From: Phymatolithon calcareum
Lineage: Eukaryota > Rhodophyta > Florideophyceae > Hapalidiales
Direction of reading: 5' to 3'
Assembly: GCA_977006965.1 (NCBI GenBank)
Contig: OZ345359.1
Location: 2,294,001 to 2,358,000, forward strand
DNA length: 64,000 nucleotides
Positions 30,215 through 41,630 of this stretch are shown one piece after another. Made by a program: the position numbers and the translations under genes. Position 1 is the stretch's first letter, and each line of letters begins with the position of its first letter. The notes beneath the pieces were generated by a model, which ran no database searches, was not told the origin of the DNA, and saw only the letters and a list, made by a program, of their open reading frames with translations.

Positions 30215-32560
30215 GTGAACCAGTTAGTCTCTCTGCGGAACTAGTTGAGCTTCTTCGAGATATTTTGATCTAAGGTTTTTGTTCAAGTGCTACGCTTTGT
30301 TTTATGTATTGCTTTTTGCCGTCACAGAGAAGGATGGTGTTATTTGGTCTAATTCTGAAGACGAGCTCACACTGCAGATGTTCCGGGATGTACGACTTTG
30401 AGCTATTGTATCATAGTCGGTTTGAGACGGAGAGATATGTACCATATGTTGCCTCATGTACATCCACATTTTTCTGTTAAGGATAGTTGATAGATTAAAG
30501 CCTGTCAAATAGTATTCACAAATATTTTCATCGACATACCATCCTGGAAAGAAACGATGCTTTTTCGATGTGTTTGCCGAGAGCTCGGATGCTGCATAAT
30601 AATTGCTCCAGAACTTGCATGGCAGTTGAAATCAACTTATACGAGCATGGTGCAGGCACGATGTTTACTAACGCTCCGATGACTTTTCTCATTCCCGATA
30701 GGAATCTCAGTGATGCATACCTTTTTCGGAGTAGGAAAAGAGCATACATCAGCGAGAATTCATAGGTTTACAACGCAAGCAGGAAACAGGGCGTTCAGAC
30801 TGTTTGGGTGTCAACAAAAGCTGGTTCGGTCACAGAATGGTGTTCTTCATTTGTCCTTCATACCTCCGTTGCCGATTATCTTGGAAAATCAACTGGAGAT
30901 CGCAAGGGTTGCAGCAGACTTAGGTGCTCGAACTGAATTTCTTGCGTCAAGAGTAACCGAACGACCAACATGGGACTTGGGTTCCACGTGTATTCTAATG
31001 CTTGGTCCACTTGGCTACATTTGAACTGCTGCGTACCAGAAATCTATGTCAGATTTTTCTGGAACGCAACCTGTGCACAGTAAGGACTTACCGCCGTTGG
31101 CAATTTGCTGCGCCAGCGAACGACACAGAGCACGCGAAGGGCAGGACACGCACCGTTGAGTAGCATCTGTTCTAGAAAACTTGCGTAAAGTGGGCAATTA
31201 GGTGCTGAAGCTAGTTGATGCAACCTTTTTATTTGTTGACGGGTTGGGCAATGGGTAATAGATCCTTACTGCGAAGGACCAATTAGGATATCAAAATGGC
31301 TTACTTTTCCCGTTTTTGGAACAAGAATTTAGAGTTTCTGGCAGTTGATTTTTTTGAGCAGATTGATTTTTCTGTCCATAGATCGAAGCCCTGATACACG
31401 GGAGGGTCCTTCATAAGGATTATTTGTGGGAGAGCAATGGAGACTCCTTATTGCGGCCAGCTCCCCATGTTTACGATCCTCGTAATGCGAACTTTTGCTT
31501 GTATCTAAACGTGCAATGATACCATGGCGTGTCTCACGCCTTACGACCGAAATGCACTTTGTTGACCTTCAGCTGGAGCAGTTGATACGGTTTTTATCGT
31601 TGATGGGCGGATTGAATTGCTTTACACTTCAAATCCCTTTCAAGTCCTATTGCTGACTTGCATTTTTTTTGCACGGTGGCTACAAAGTGTGCCGGGTATC
31701 GACACTGGCCTAGTTTGGGCCGATCAACGCACGTTCTCAACGGGGTATACCGTTGGGCGATGATAGTACGGTACACAGATCTGCAGTCATTAATTAGCAG
31801 TGCACGAAGCTGGATGTTGGCTGAATGTTGATCAGCACCAGGGAAGCGGACATACATGGTCCCCTGAGACTTACTTTCAGACATTGGCTGCAGAGGTTCT
31901 TGGTCATCATCTGCTCCGCTACCCAAGAACGCGGCGCCACGACTCTCAGTTGTTAAAGATCCTCGATCTCTTAAGTCGAGCTGCAGTGGAACCATTCTCG
32001 AACGGAAGAAGTATTGATTCGGCCTGCAGTATAGAAGAGGGTCGCACTGTCATCAGAGCCCAGCCACACATCACAGCGATGGCATGCGAGGCGGTACGGA
32101 TCATCAGAACGTGCAACTTATCTGTCTCCTGACCTGTGCGCAGTTGTATTCGAAATCCGGAAGGGATCCTGAAGAATGCATTCTCGCATAAGGTTAGAGC
32201 CTACCGCGGTTTCATTTGAGGCACGGCTCCGGTGGCTACACGGGTCCCGCTTCTGAAAACGACGCTTGGAGATTGGCATCCCAATGCATGCACCTAAATG
32301 CAACAAGTCGCATATGTAATTGTATCTCGTGAAATAGCGTTCCCACGAGCTTTTTTTTCCTGAGACACACATCTCGACTTGCACAGAATCATGTTAAGTG
32401 GGAAACGGAGGAAGTGCACAAGGCTCCTCGTGTTATCGTCAAGATGTTCACATGGATGCACATCTTATATTGCTATTCTTATTACAATCCTCGATATAGT
32501 TCATAGCAAACGCAGAGGGAAGTCCATATTCATGGGTGACCTGATTTCGCGGCATCAACA
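30215..32560. other. Gap without supported genes
   Basis: About 2.3 kb. ORFs up to 133 codons exist (for example 31594-31995 minus, 31800-32132 plus) but overlap each other and show no family signature. Possibly decayed transposon sequence. Confidence 0.4.
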
Positions 32561-32659
32561 TTGGGACTCCGATTAAAAACCCAGAGGACGACACCTGGTC
32601 CAATGGGCAGCAATCGGCAATCGTTGAATCCGCACAGCGACGGGGGCTACGTTCCGATT

Positions 32660-32870
32660 CCCAGTAAGAAACAGCAACATAGGTATGTTCTTGACAAAGT
32701 CGATGGACGCGTGAAGAGTCGAAACGCCAAATGGTATGTGGGATGGAAAAGGAGCTGGACACATCCCGATCCGATTGTAGAACATACAAAACCCGCCTCC
32801 GCGCACAGAGCGTTTCAAAACTGCTTCCGACGCAATGGCAGGCTGGGGACTCGAGGTGAAGGACAAGCTG
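32660..32870 (+). other. Chromodomain-like coding fragment
   Basis: In the ORF 32561-32896 the stretch RYVLDKVDGRVKSRNAKWYV followed by GWKRSWTHPDPIVEHTKPAS resembles a chromodomain (pattern Y-x-V-E-K-I-x-x-R...YxVxWKG...WEP), including the first aromatic Tyr and the central Trp. It is isolated and lies just before LINE debris, so it is probably a transposon-borne module or a pseudogene piece. Called by eye only. Confidence 0.35.
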
Positions 32871-32989
32871 ATATTCTAGTTTTTCCTGTTCTGTAGTGCA
32901 CGCACCCGCGCGCGGCACGGGATCCCTTCAGTTGCTGCGAAGGGACCCGTATCGAAAGGGGAGAGCAGGAGGCAGAGAAGGCACTCGGG

Positions 32990-33470
32990 AAGCGATAAGT
33001 TTTCTCCCCCGAACTACCCTAAACTTCAAATATCTTGGCGTAATGCAGTCGGCAGTCAGTGACCCATTAGTACCTGTCAACCACCGCGTCGAAATTGCAT
33101 GGTCCCGCTCCCAAGACCTCAAACGTATTTTGACCAATGCGAAACTACTCAAAAGTCTTTGGCTCCGTCTTTTTGGCTCCTTTGTCGTATCTCTCCTATA
33201 CAGCTGTGAATCGTGGAAGCTGACAGAACCAGTGCGGAAGAAACTCAAGATAACAGGTGCTAGGATGCTATCAAGAATAACGGAGAGACCAATAGCCAGG
33301 ACACCCACAATCGGCGTCAGACCAACGCCAGAATCGCTCTTTGGTGACGTACCTGGACGAAACGTGAAAGCCGCAGTCAAACTCGTTAACAATAGGATAG
33401 AATGGAAGAAACTTAGACCCTCGAAGCGCTTCTAACCCCATTGAGGAAAAGGCAAAATGAATGAAGGGAT
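32990..33470 (+). mobile_element. 3' end of a LINE family (copy 2 of 3), with reverse transcriptase tail
   Basis: The longest copy of this family. LNFKYLGVMQS and VEIAWSRSQDLKRIL, then LFGSFVVSLLYSCESWKL and LKITGARMLSRITERP are the classic sequence after the reverse transcriptase fingers of CR1/L2-like LINEs (FKYLG...LLYSCESW). The tail after the last sense codons (CTTAGACCCTCGAAGCGC) is shared with the copies at 25.0 kb and 56.2 kb. Confidence 0.7.
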
Positions 33471-34155
33471 GAAAGCTGATATCCTGCAAAAACCGGGAGG
33501 GAATTTTTAAGTGGTACGAACAGTTCCGACACCTGTTAAAAACCATTGGAGAAATATGCGGAGGTGCCCGCCCCGCTACAAGCCGTTCTGGACGAGATCG
33601 CTGGACAATAAGGCAAATGAACGAACCAGACTATACAGGAAGGCCATGCGAACTAAAAATCCAGTCGAGATGTCAATCTGCCTCATATTCCGGAACGAAA
33701 TGCGGGCCGCAGTCCGAGAAGCCAAGAATTGTCAATACCACACGATAGTGGAAGATATAGACGACCAATCCCCGCACCAGGGCATGACTACACTAAGCAG
33801 AGTACTGAAACACAAGAGCAAACGAGGAGGCATCAATCGCGTTTTCGGGGCTCCAGTCCACCCATGTTTGTTCAAAGCCCACAAAGCAAATGTCTACAAA
33901 GCGGATAGAGCCTGGAAGCCCACCTTGCACCTGTTCGCGGTCTCCAAAGCCATCGTAGAAAGCATCAACGAGGCGCTACGTAGAGCCCCCCATGGAAAAG
34001 CACTCGGACCAAACAAGATCGGTGTCGAAATGCTGCAAGAAAACCCAGCTATAAGCGGTGCACTGTTTGGATGCCTGTGACAGGTATGCCGCAGGCTACA
34101 ACGTATGCGGACAGAATGGCACCGAGCAATGTTAATCCACATTCACGAAAGAAAG

Positions 34156-34472
34156 CATTGGAAAAAATAATTGCTATTGTAATTATTTAAATTATTGTTC
34201 CAATAATTTATTCCTGAGTCTCGCATATTTATTGTATTTATTGAGATCGTCGTGGTTGCGACAATTATTGTATCGGACTCCTCATTTTTTCGATCCGGTT
34301 ATTCTATCGCGACAGAAAGTAGCAAGAAGGATCCAATAATTCGGGGAATAACCAGTTATTTATACCTCACTGAACTTGAATACAATAATTTTTTGCTTCT
34401 GCGTTCAACAATAAATTATTTATTCTCGACACTTTTCGAGAAAAGAATAAAAATAAATAAATAATTCCAATG
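34156..34472. mobile_element. AT-rich MITE inserted in the family-B LINE
   Basis: 317 bases, very AT-rich, with inverted ends CATTGGAA (34156-34163) and TTCCAATG (34465-34472), continuing as A/T-rich imperfect repeats. It splits the RT sequence between IHIHERK (LVPLHKKG in the intact relative) and YYRPISL (NFRPISL), so the borders agree with the coding break. Too short to code for a transposase. Confidence 0.65.
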
Positions 34473-36028
34473 ATTTGCACGAAACAGGGCCGACACATGC
34501 GCGAGGATACTACAGGCCCATTTCGCTAGAATAGCCAAGTCAGAAAAATCATTGATGCTGCGAAGGACTTTGCTTTACGTCAACGGTTCAAATTCCACCG
34601 ATTCCAATTGGGGTACCAGAAGAGCAAAGGAACTGAATTTGTGATGTTGATGTCAACAAGCACGATGAAAAGAGGTTACCGCTTCGTCGCCGTCATAGGC
34701 CTATCGACTGCCTACAATCGCGTCCTACGTAACATCCTAATGCGCCGCGTTCACAAATGTCTACGCCCGGATATCGCCTTTATGATCAAATACCTACTGA
34801 AATCGTCATGGGTCTGTACTGCCGGTGATGATGAGAAGACATGGCTTCTGATCGACCGCGGAGTCCCACAAGGCTGCCCGTTAAGCCCGAGCTTCTATAA
34901 CATGTTCATTTACAAATTTGCGGACAAGCTGGAGAAGGCACCACGGCATACATCAAAAACCCCGAGATCCCGTTTGCCGACGACGTTCAACTTCAGGCAA
35001 TAAACTCCGACGGAATGCAATGTCTCCTCGATATAGCGACACGATAGGCCAGTGAGAATGGCATGACGTGGAACACTAGGAAGGGAAAGAGCGAAGTACC
35101 CATCTACCCCGGGCTATTCAAGCGAAAGGTCCTGCTAACAGATGCTGAACTCCATGAAACAAGACGTTTGGAATACCTGGGTACGACCGTCGACAAAACG
35201 GGCGTCACCGAGCACGCAGCACTGAAACGAATCTCGAAAGCGAAGGCAATTTTCTTGGGTCTTCGAGATAATGGAATGAACGCCAAGGGACTACATACCA
35301 CGAAGAGCACATCAATCTACAACACCCTCGTCCAATGCAGATGGGAGTACGCTTTGCACCTTACCCGGTAGGCGAGATCAACACAAGCGCAAATCAACCA
35401 GGCAGAAGGTTTGTTCTACTTCGTCATCCAAGGACACTTTGCACTATGAGGTCGCTCTGCAAAATCACGTCCCCGGAAATCAGTAGGACTCAATTGGGTG
35501 AGCACGTCGCGGTGCGACTACTGAAGGAGAACTTTAATCGAGAAAAAGCCAAACTACGAAGGCAAAGCCGAAGACCTTCGCTACCAAGAAAGGGATATAT
35601 CCCCATTTCACATGTGAAACAACACGATCTGCTCAGAGAACAGGCCGACTGGGCTGAACGGGGGAATGTGACCTCCAAGGAAGAGAAGCTCCGTCTTAGA
35701 AAATCTTGGGGCAGAGCAGAGGAAGGATTGAAGCGAAAAATCCCAGTGGGCATGAAAGAGCTCGTCCCCCCGATAGTGCTATTCAAATCGCGAAAGCACA
35801 GAATGCTGGCAGTGAAATGATACTTCGGACGCTTCTCCCCACGGAATCCCTCTTCCTATGTGGAGCACTTCGGTGAGGTAACTGAGAAGAGCCTTGAGAC
35901 CCTAATTCGCAATCTGACACCACAACTCAACAGAAAGACCGAGGGCGAAAAAATTCAGGTAATGGACATACTATTAAAATTAGAGATTAAGGTTCATTGA
36001 GGAAAGGAAGACGGAGCACTCGGCGGAC

Positions 36029-37130
36029 ATGGAAATATGGACGGATGGCAGCGTTGGTGCAACACGGGAAACAGCTCTGCAGAGCCTAACCGAAAACGAA
36101 AGAGTTTCTGTCCGATGGGACGAAGGATGGTACACCGCCAATATTAGGACGTTTGACTCCGCTCAGCACAGAGGTCTCCCAGCCGTCCGAAAGTTTGAAT
36201 CTCGACATCGGAAACAACCGGACATTCTGCTGATATACGACGATGGGAACAAGCGTATCAAACGTCCCCCACTGACTTCCAGATGCGAGTCAACATCTGC
36301 GACGAGGACGGCGACACTCTCGATATGTACCGAAGCATTCCCAGTCAGGTCGGTGGCGCAGGTATCTTGATCTTAAGCGGGGACAACGTACTGAAGGAAA
36401 CTGGCGTGAGCACTGGAGCGATCGGCTCATCCTTCGACGCCGAGGTATTCGCGGCGGTCCGAGCTTTCGAAGCCGTACAAAAACTGTAATTCGATGGCGG
36501 ACAACACATTCGGTGGTTCACCGATAGTAGGAGCTGTCTGGATGCATTGGCCGGACAGCCTCGGATGGAATGACAAGGAAGCTATGGGAAGCCATGGAGG
36601 CATTGATGGAGGACAACGTCACCATCGAGGCGATTTGGGTTCCCAGCTACTGTGGGATACCTGGGTACGAGAAAGCCGACGAGCTTGCTCGTCGAGGTAT
36701 TACGGAATCAGATCTCGTGACGCATCAAGGCGTACCCTTGACCATGGAAGCCGCGCGGTCCATAATTAAACCGCGCAATTCGATGAAACCGAGAAGTGTA
36801 CAGTTTCTACCGCCAGAACTCCGGATTAGTCACAGGCGCGCTGAAGTGATCCTAAATCAACTTTCCGCAGAATGCTGCTCGCTGGTAGCAGCTTTTCACC
36901 GGAAGGACGATGGCTCGGTGGACTACGACCCCATGTGCAATGCCTGTCCAGGTGGAACCAAAGAGACCGTTGATCACTTTATTCTTCGCTGCAGTGGGCG
37001 TGCTTTATCAAGACGGCAGACTATTGGTAGAGTAGGCCCTAAAACGGTAGAGGAATTATGTAGGGAGAAACCGTTCGAAGTACTCAAATTCGTGAACAAT
37101 GAGGGGTTGCTTGACAACCCCAGATGTTAA
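36029..37130 (+). pseudogene. LINE RNase H domain with an inserted Tudor-like module
   Basis: RNase H signs: IWTDGSV (first catalytic Asp, residues 3-8 of the 36029 frame), SSFDAEVFAAVRAFEA (catalytic Glu, about 36430-36475), RWFTDSRSC (second Asp, about 36510) and YEKADELARRG (last catalytic Asp, about 36668-36700). Between the first Asp strand and the GGAGILIL strand, where the fold normally has a short loop, about 90 residues intervene. They hold RVSVRWDEGWYTANI and DILLIYDDGN, the W-D-x-G-x-Y...Y-D-D-G pattern of Tudor/Agenet-like domains. Two frameshifts (near 36270 and 36490-36570) break the frame. The same arrangement is present in the copy at 51.5-53.0 kb. Confidence 0.7.
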
Positions 37131-37169
37131 CTTCAGTTAACGTCTTCTGCAATAAAGAAAGAAAGAGAT

Positions 37170-38530
37170 TATAATGACGGAAGAAATGATAGTGTGATGC
37201 GATAATCTTCGACAATGTGACAGTAATACGCGGGAAGCTGCTCTGATGTCGGCGACTCCGGCAATGAGGGCTTCTAACATAAAAACTTACAGTTCCCCCC
37301 CTAATGTGCATAGATGCATTCAGCGGCCACGAATATCTACGCTGCGTCCTCAGTACCATTCAAAATATTTGGGTCTGGAACAGTGGCATTTTCGAGACTG
37401 ATAAGACGAACGTAAAATCCGAGTTCTCCTGAATCTCCCACTGTTCACATTGCCACAAATCAGCATGATAATTCCACTCACATCTGCGATTTCAAAAATC
37501 AATCGCAGCAGCTTATCTCGCTCTATCGCGACTAAATGGCAATGCCCACAGCGACTTTCCACCGTGACGATGGTACTTTACGGAAGAATATGTTATAGAG
37601 AAGAAGCAATCCAAAAATGCTTTTCGGCTTATACCAAGCATTTAACGACGTCACAGCGGCATTAAAATGAAATTTTTTGCTGCAACATCAGATCTTACCG
37701 GGGATAAGTCCGAGCTGCACACGTCGCTTTTCCTAATCCACGCCATCCGTCCCCACAGATCATTTCGCGCAGCTCCTTCCTCTGCGCTCTGAAGCTGAAC
37801 AGCACGTTCAGGTAGACGAAGTCGAATGCGAGCCAATATCTACCGTGCTTGGTGCCGCGGCACGGATGACTTGCAGGCTTCCCGCTTCCTTGGAAAAACA
37901 CTAAGTTTGGACAGCGCGGTAGATAAAAGCATCCGCAGCGGGATATCGTTGAAGATCTTCTTCTTTGTCACGTTTCCCTTCTTCTTGCGCAGAGTAACGC
38001 CCCCCCGACGTCATAGGCATTGGCACAGCTCGAAGCAGATGGACAGCACGCCTCAAAAGAGTGTAGGCGAAGTTCCGGACGCGGTACCGGTTGAACAGAG
38101 TAGAGCATCTTTCTCAAAAGGTGTGTGCCACCCAAGCCGCCAAGCTTCGACTTCCAATGACGGAGCTCGGGAGGCTCTGTCCGCACTCGTTTCTAGAACA
38201 ATGTGGCTGACGCATTGCCTGCTCTGCACGAGGATACCTCAGTCTCCGCCCTGGATGTTGGTCAAGATATCTGGTCAGGGAGAATTGTCATGTCGGTAGG
38301 CACAAGCCAACAGCAAGTGCTGGCGGTAGCTTTCTGTTTCCGTAAAGGCTGTCCCGCCCTCCTTATGACGGTGCAGTAGAGAGTCCCGGTACAGACATAC
38401 ATGTCCCTACTTCATTGCATGCAGGCCACGTGGTTAATGCATTACTGCACATAAAAATTAATTATGTTCACTCATTGTCCTGTAGGATTTCCATCATATC
38501 ATACGATGGACGCATACTTGATCGCCGTCT
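37170..38530. other. Gap without supported genes
   Basis: About 1.4 kb between the LINE tail and a duplicated segment. Overlapping ORFs at 37650-38300 on both strands show no family signature. Confidence 0.4.
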
Positions 38531-38544
38531 CAAGCCATCGTCAA

Positions 38545-38860
38545 TACCGTACGCCTCGATTTTTGGCGTTCAAGAACCTGGGACTCATTGCCGAGGTTTC
38601 ATCAGGTCAGCGTCCAAGGTGCCATGCTGCCCACCACCGACAGGTCTTGTCCGCCTCGCCGAAGACCCTGTCGTTGTTGTCATCGCATATCTTGCCGCTT
38701 TCACGCCGTGGGGAATTCTGTATGTTTCTGACGTTATCTCCAACAATTGGAGGTCCGTCTGATCTACTCGCCACGACGGATATTTCCACCTTTTCATCTC
38801 TCTCGTCCCTGTTTCTATGCTCACGTCCAACGTGTCGCAGAGGGCTACAAGGAAAAAAGA
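38545..38860 (+). pseudogene. Broken duplicate of the 80-residue membrane-protein gene
   Basis: This stretch aligns with 53085-53400, including ~60 bases upstream of the start. It keeps PCCPPPTGL, then VVVVIAYLAAFTPWGILYVS and NNWRS. The start codon is lost (ATGGCA of the intact gene is GTGCCA here, about 38618), and the codon after the RSV/RSI tripeptide is TGA instead of CAA (about 38760), followed by a small deletion. The intact partner is the gene at 53151. Confidence 0.75.
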
Positions 38861-39311
38861 ATCGCCTACAAAGATGGACAATTATCTCGAAAAGGACTCG
38901 ATGAATTTCTTATTGCCTCGGTCAAAAGTTTCGAATGGTTGTAGACTAACACAGGAATACTGCAAATTTGGTAAAATCGAACGTCTTGGTGGCAAAAAAG
39001 TTCGCGCTGCGAGACCAAAAGTTTTTTAAAATCAGCAAAGGAACAGTCGAAAAATATAGTAAAATTCACGTTGCGCCCCGACGAGAAGCTGAAACTGTTC
39101 GAAGGTAACACAGTAAGCATTTTTCTGTAATGATTGATTAGAGCCGAACATTGGAAACTTTTGCTGACTTCATATTTGAAAATATTTCACTTGTTTCTAC
39201 ATATTTTCTTGAAACTGGATGCAGTCCCGTCGGTGCAAACGACATAATTAAAATTTTCATCCAGTTTTTGAGCATTGTTTCGGCCAGTGAGAGCGCTTCA
39301 AAGATGGGGAA

Positions 39312-39331
39312 GTAGGTCCTTAAGGACCTAC
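39312..39331. repeat. 20-bp perfect palindrome at the left border of the TTAA element
   Basis: GTAGGTCC, TTAA, GGACCTAC. The right half is the start of the element's terminal repeat. The left half is flanking DNA that by itself equals the outer end of the opposite terminal repeat. Confidence 0.85.
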
Positions 39332-39341
39332 ACTGGTGAAA
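39320..39341 (+). repeat. Left TTAA target site and 18-bp terminal inverted repeat
   Basis: TTAA at 39320-39323, then GGACCTACACTGGTGAAA at 39324-39341. Exact inverted match to the right end. Confidence 0.85.
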
Positions 39342-39474
39342 ACTATGTCCCAAACGAAGGTGTAGTACTTGGCTAATTTTTATTGGGTAAATGGAGAGTC
39401 AGTTTCATAAATGGAGAAATTTATGAGGCGACTTATTGCATAAATACTGGTACTCAAGAATTTTTCAAAAACAC

Positions 39475-39488
39475 AGTTTTGGTCTGCT
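39475..39488 (+). repeat. Left target-site duplication of the nested LINE
   Basis: AGTTTTGGTCTGCT, repeated exactly at 42343-42356 right after an A-run. Confidence 0.85.
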
Positions 39489-39491
39489 ACA

Positions 39492-39800
39492 CACGCAAGA
39501 GGCAAGGCCATTGTTTGCGGAGATTGGAACGCTCGCCACATCAGGTGGGACCTCCGATCAAATAGGAAGGGAAACCAACTCATACGTTGGGCTACAGCCA
39601 AGAACTGGGATATTCAGACCGGGTCAGTGTTCAGCTTTCGTACCAAACGGTTCAAGAGCAACATCGACTTCTTCGTAACAAAAGGGATTTTAACATCCTC
39701 AGTTTGCGCACCAACAGACATTTGGACCGGTAATACGCAACATCGACCGGTAACAACGAGTTTCTTAACTCGTCAAGAGCACACAAGGGATCTGAAGCCA
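39492..39800 (+). pseudogene. LINE apurinic-type endonuclease, C-terminal part
   Basis: The frame reads GKAIVCGDWNARHIRWD (GDxNAxH motif, about 39504-39555), then FSFRTKRFKSNIDFFVTKG (SxIDF motif, about 39635-39690) and TGNTQHRPVTTSF (the S/T-D/Q-H-x-P-V end motif, about 39730-39765). In active enzymes the last motif is SDHxPV; here the Asp before His is Gln, which may weaken catalysis. The domain nicks target DNA to prime reverse transcription. It is cut off at its N-terminus by 5' truncation and separated from the RT by a single in-frame TGA at 39801. Confidence 0.75.
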
Positions 39801-39803
39801 TGA

Positions 39804-41630
39804 ATTTCCGTCAAACTCTGGAAGGACGACACAAAGCAAGAAGAGGTTCGGGAAATCTACGCAAGGACCATTCCAGGAATCCGCGAGGAGCTGCAAAGTT
39901 GCCGCACAAGAGAGGATCTAGACCGACTGTACCGCAAAGTCGCGGAAACTCTATGCCATCCATGGAGACAGAAAAGAAGTACCCCGCCTCGATACAAATC
40001 TTTTTGGAATTTTGAGCTGGAACGAATGTGCAAAAGGCGCAAAAAATTGTACAAGAATGCACGAAAACTAAACACAGACGAGTCTTGGCAGCGGTACTCC
40101 AGTTGTCGAGCAGAGATACGAAAACTCGTAAATCAAAGAAAGAGACAGCAATACCAAGAATTCCTCGATGAGTTGCAAGAAAAGGATGATCCTAAGGCTA
40201 TAGAACAAATATGTCGGATGCAGAAGTTGAGAACGAGAAGAACGTCAAGAAACAAGATGACTGGGCGCCCTCTGCAAAAAAAGTTGTTCACAGCACACGT
40301 TTCAAAGACATGTCGAGACGATCGAGGCTGGCGGTCAAATTCCTCATACTTTGAGTGCCCAACTCAGATGCGCAATTTGATAAGGTCGGCCATCATCAAA
40401 TCTCCAACCAAAAAAGCCCCAGGCCTAGACGAGGTGAAAGCGGAAATGTTGAAAGTGGATGTGGAGGGAAGCACAGAGCTAGTGTTTGAGCTGTGGGCTG
40501 CATGCGGCAGGTGTGGAACTCTCCCCATGGCTTGGCTGAAAGCTCTGCTAGTCCCACTACACAAAAAAGGGGATCACGATGACCCAAAAAATTTCAGACC
40601 TATATCCCTACTGAGTCAAGTCAGAAAAATCGTGGAGGCCGCAATTGATACCCTACTCCGTCAAAGGTACAAGAACCACAACATCCAATTAGGATTCCAG
40701 AAAGGGAAGAGTACAGAGCTAGCCATCCTTCGAGCACTGGAACTGCAGAAGAGAGGGCAGAGATGTATCGCAGTATTGGATCTAAAAGCGGCGTATGACA
40801 CAGTTCCAAGGAAACACCTGCAAGATCGAATGAGACTGTGTCTACCTCAGGAATTATGCGCGATGATCGAGGTTTTTTTGGTTGCTTCATGGGTATGCAC
40901 AGTTGGGGATCCTCAGAAAAAGTGGTTCGTAATCGACAGGGGAGTACCGCAAGGGTCCCCGTTGAGTCCAAGCTTGTACAACTTGTTCATGGACGAGTTC
41001 GCCGAAAGAATTAGCCAAGTACCACGAGAAGTCGCCGACGTCGCAGGAGTACTGTTTGCGGACGATGTACTCCTCACGGCTAAATCGCCTGCTGGACTGC
41101 AAAGACTTTTAGGCATTGCGTCAAAATGGGGAAAAGACCGGCAAATGACTTGGAACACGAACGCCGGAAAAAGTGAGGTTCTGTTGTCAGCGGACACGAG
41201 ACCAGTTAACTTCAAGCTGTCAGGCAAAACACTAACGAAAGTCAAAGAAGTGTCATACCTTGGAATCTCACTGAGCAGTCAGGGGGTAACCGAGACAAGA
41301 ATGCTCGAGCGCATCCGGAACGCCAAGATCGCTGTGTATCAGTTAAGACCCCTTGGTGTCTCCAGGCGCGGTATTAACGCGCTTAAAGCTATCAAGGTAT
41401 GCAAGGCACTGATACAGCCAAGATGGGAGTATGCCATGCATCTAACACCTTGGACGCCGAGAATCCAGACAGCTATTGAAGAGGTAGAGAGGACCTTTTT
41501 CTCTCAAGTCCTTGGACCAATCGCGAAAAACCGGTCTGCAAGACTTCGTCTTCTCTGTCGCATCCAAGCAGCTGAAGACAGGAGAATGGTTTTAGCGCTC
41601 AAAATGCTCGTGAGAGCCAAGACAAAATAA
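39804..41630 (+). CDS. LINE reverse transcriptase (nested copy)
   Basis: Open from 39804, with the first ATG at 40026. Order of motifs: a basic linker (PPRYKSFWNFELERMCKRRK), KAPGLDEVKAEML, WLKALLVPLHKKGDHDDPKN and FRPISLLSQVRKIVEA (RT motif 1), IQLGFQKGKSTELAIL (motif 2), AVLDLKAAYDTVPRK (first catalytic Asp, about 40780), DRGVPQGSPLSPSLYNLF (motif 4), AGVLFADDVLLTAK (catalytic FADD box, about 41045-41085), MTWNTNAGKSEVL and EVSYLGISL (thumb side). All polymerase residues are intact. Reverse transcription of the element RNA at the nicked target is the expected role. The frame continues after the TAA at 41628. Confidence 0.9.
   Translation: MSVKLWKDDTKQEEVREIYARTIPGIREELQSCRTREDLDRLYRKVAETLCHPWRQKRSTPPRYKSFWNFELERMCKRRKKLYKNARKLNTDESWQRYSSCRAEIRKLVNQRKRQQYQEFLDELQEKDDPKAIEQICRMQKLRTRRTSRNKMTGRPLQKKLFTAHVSKTCRDDRGWRSNSSYFECPTQMRNLIRSAIIKSPTKKAPGLDEVKAEMLKVDVEGSTELVFELWAACGRCGTLPMAWLKALLVPLHKKGDHDDPKNFRPISLLSQVRKIVEAAIDTLLRQRYKNHNIQLGFQKGKSTELAILRALELQKRGQRCIAVLDLKAAYDTVPRKHLQDRMRLCLPQELCAMIEVFLVASWVCTVGDPQKKWFVIDRGVPQGSPLSPSLYNLFMDEFAERISQVPREVADVAGVLFADDVLLTAKSPAGLQRLLGIASKWGKDRQMTWNTNAGKSEVLLSADTRPVNFKLSGKTLTKVKEVSYLGISLSSQGVTETRMLERIRNAKIAVYQLRPLGVSRRGINALKAIKVCKALIQPRWEYAMHLTPWTPRIQTAIEEVERTFFSQVLGPIAKNRSARLRLLCRIQAAEDRRMVLALKMLVRAKTK

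Larger units (their letters stand above)
33511..37165 (+). mobile_element. Degenerate LINE (family B): reverse transcriptase, C-terminal domain, RNase H
   Basis: Pieces follow one another in the order of a LINE ORF2. 33511-34080: linker and RT start (ALGPNKIGVEML matches APGLDEVKAEML of the 40-kb LINE). After a MITE insertion, 34490-35030: YYRPISLE, FQLGYQKSKGTEF, IDRGVPQGCPLSPSFYN and, one frame over, PFADD (catalytic Asp pair). 35060-35370: thumb-type region (YLGTTVDKTGVTEHAALKRI). 35435-35990: C-terminal region. 36029-37130: RNase H and a CCHC-like zinc motif (CNACPGGTKETVDHFILRC). The 3' end is CTGCAATAAAGAAAGAAAG at about 37148-37166, a short AAAG tail. Frameshifts and stops make it inactive. 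Confidence 0.8.

Noticed and set aside
37651-37836. Minus-strand peptide KSDVCSSDL, identical to the well-known translation of an Illumina adapter
   Set aside because: At base level only about nine bases (GACGTGTGC) match the adapter; the codons after it differ, so this is coincidence and not adapter contamination.
39801-39803. TGA read as selenocysteine or recoded in the LINE frame
   Set aside because: Two further TAA stops in the same frame show ordinary decay.
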